Shown piece by piece: positions 6,431 to 6,917 of a stretch of 6,917 bases of DNA. Source of the DNA: Thermoplasmata archaeon (GTDB taxonomy: Archaea; Thermoplasmatota; E2; UBA202; DSCA01); assembly GCA_021159125.1 (NCBI GenBank), contig JAGGSL010000057.1:1-6917 (forward strand), read 5' to 3'. The notes under the pieces were generated by a model that ran no database searches, had not been told where the DNA came from, and was given only the letters and a program-made list of their open reading frames with translations. The stretch's first letter is position 1. Each line of letters starts with the position of its first letter. The translations under genes were made by a program, and so were the position numbers.

Positions 6431-6446
6431 GAAAAAGTTTAAATAT
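6431..6446 (+). promoter_or_regulatory. BRE/TATA promoter facing the right-end structured region
   Basis: GAAAAAG (BRE-like) followed by TTTAAATAT is as good as the gene promoters in this window. Predicted transcription start is about 6468-6471. No conventional plus-strand gene follows before the window ends, so it should drive the candidate small RNA or the 13-codon ORF described below. It is divergent from the tRNA promoter. Confidence 0.55.
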
Positions 6447-6470
6447 ACAGATGCTATTTCGAATATACAC

Positions 6471-6512
6471 ATGAAGGGGCAAGAGGGTAGGGAGAAATGC
6501 CTCCACCATTGA
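6471..6512 (+). other. 13-codon ORF near the start of the predicted transcript
   Basis: ATG at 6471 opens MKGQEGREKCLHH and stops with TGA. The predicted transcript start is within about 3 nt of this ATG, the near-leaderless arrangement used by the genes here. The ORF lies inside the 5' arm of the inverted repeat, which would be an odd place for a translated sequence, and a 13-codon ORF easily arises by chance. Confidence 0.2.
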
Positions 6513-6547
6513 GTGATTTTTACCACCCATAATGTGGATTTTTTACC
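6503..6547 (+). repeat. Two imperfect tandem units with T-runs
   Basis: CCACC-AT-TGAGTG-ATTTTTACC (6503-6524) is followed, overlapping by two bases, by CCACCCATAATGTGGATTTTTTACC (6523-6547). Each unit is a CCAC...GTG half-hairpin with a run of five or six T. Each could act as a weak termination signal for plus-strand transcription, or they may be a small internal duplication within the structured region. Confidence 0.35.
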
Positions 6548-6565
6548 CTCTTCCCCGCCTTTTGT

Positions 6566-6917
6566 TTATATGAACAGAAGCAGCAACAAAGGGAATGCTA
6601 AAAACAAAATGGAGAGTATTGCTATCGTCGTGCCAACTTTTCCCATTTTATATTCTGGCGGCAAAATTTTCTGGCTGAAATACACCGCCCCTATTCCATA
6701 TATTATCACCCCTACCACCCCGATAAAAAGCAACGTTATGCTGAGCATAAGTATTATTGATATGCCGGATATTGCGAGAGGGATACCCAGGGCAAGTAGA
6801 TACACCGAAAGCATGACCATGAATTTTTTGTATTTCACATTTCTCAACTTTGGCACAACAGCACCCATTGTTTCATAAAGCATTCTTGATGCTGCCTCAA
6901 AACCTGCATATATTGTT
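6566..6917 (-). CDS. Small multi-spanning membrane protein, probably partial at the window edge
   Basis: The frame ends with TAA at 6566-6568 and is open to the right edge, giving 116 visible residues. The visible part has an N-terminal amphipathic, basic stretch (GFEAASRMLYETMG... PKLRNVKYKK), then hydrophobic segments that read as three membrane helices, separated by a polar loop (SQKILPPEYKMGK), and ends in a very hydrophobic tail (LLLLLFI). I do not recognise the family. Two readings are possible. It may be the C-terminal end of a longer gene running off the window, which the coding-like residues before the ATG suggest. Or it may be a complete 105-residue protein starting at the ATG at 6881-6883, with an A/T-rich AATATATG about 27 bp upstream as a weak leaderless promoter. 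Confidence 0.6.
   Translation of the reverse strand, partial: TIYAGFEAASRMLYETMGAVVPKLRNVKYKKFMVMLSVYLLALGIPLAISGISIILMLSITLLFIGVVGVIIYGIGAVYFSQKILPPEYKMGKVGTTIAILSILFLAFPLLLLLFI

Larger units (their letters stand above)
6468..6567 (+). ncRNA. Candidate structured small RNA (unknown family)
   Basis: Beginning just downstream of a strong promoter, GGGG(C)AAGAGGGTA (6476-6489) pairs with TACCCTCTTCCCC (6544-6556), giving a 13-bp stem with one bulged C. It encloses a multi-branched loop with two small hairpins: GGAG/CTCC (6491-6494 with 6501-6504) and CCAC/GTGG (6523-6526 with 6534-6537). The stem starts only about 5 nt after the predicted transcript start, as if it closed the whole RNA. A T-rich stretch (CCTTTTGTTT, 6558-6567) could end it. 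No C/D boxes, 3' ACA or SRP/RNase P features are seen, so the family is unknown. Alternatives are a 3' stem-loop of the minus-strand membrane gene, a leader with a 13-codon ORF, or an inverted-repeat element. Ends are approximate. Confidence 0.35.

Noticed and set aside
6503..6547. CRISPR-like repeat-spacer structure
   Set aside because: There are only two degenerate, directly adjoining units with no spacer between them and no cas genes in the window.
6476..6556. Inverted repeat as ends of an insertion sequence or MITE
   Set aside because: There are no flanking target-site duplications that I can see, no transposase, and the repeat is aligned with a promoter, so an RNA stem or terminator explains it better, although a dispersed repeat cannot be excluded without the genome.
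6468..6567. C/D-box or H/ACA guide RNA
   Set aside because: TGAGTGA weakly resembles a C box, but no D box (CTGA) partner and no ACA or ANA just after the closing stem are present.

Overview
The window looks archaeal. Four protein genes start at an ATG lying 25 to 27 bp downstream of a TATA box, the spacing expected for leaderless archaeal mRNAs. The tRNA gene has an archaeal-type body and no encoded CCA. One gene encodes the PIN-ATPase-KH protein (PilT-family ATPase, COG1855 type) that is widespread in Archaea, and another encodes a FilR1/DUF1724-type winged-helix regulator, a family known mainly from Euryarchaeota. Moderate to low GC and a secreted Asp-rich metalloprotease-like protein would fit a Thermoplasmatota-like or related euryarchaeon, but the exact lineage is inference.

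Layout, left to right. Positions 2-1670 (minus strand) hold a winged-helix regulator followed directly by a UbiA-family membrane prenyltransferase, probably one transcript. Positions 1671-1795 are a divergent promoter region. It holds a TATA box for each side and a perfect 8-3-8 inverted repeat just upstream of the plus-strand promoter, a good candidate operator. Positions 1796-2365 (plus) encode a membrane-anchored extracellular protein resembling the sulfite-oxidase/molybdopterin-binding fold but apparently lacking the cofactor cysteine. It overlaps tail to tail with a NUDIX hydrolase (2352-2753, minus), which lies 13 nt downstream of the PIN-ATPase-KH gene (2767-4563, minus). An 82-bp divergent promoter region separates that gene from a large secreted protein (4646-6193, plus) with a C2-like domain, thrombospondin-3-like calcium repeats and a zinc-protease motif.

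The right end is RNA-rich. A tRNA with anticodon CAT lies on the minus strand (6287-6360) with its own TATA box and T-run terminator. Divergent from it, a strong plus-strand promoter (6431-6446) has no ordinary gene behind it. It leads instead into a segment closed by a 13-bp inverted repeat (6476-6556), a possible small structured RNA, with a 13-codon ORF at its 5' end as a competing explanation. A small membrane-protein reading frame on the minus strand runs to the right edge.

Functional links. The regulator may control its own operon, the divergent SUOX-like gene, or both, through the palindrome. The PIN-ATPase and NUDIX genes probably share a transcript. The protease-like protein and the SUOX-like protein are both exported and point to activity at the cell surface. 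No mobile element, CRISPR array or phage signature was seen.
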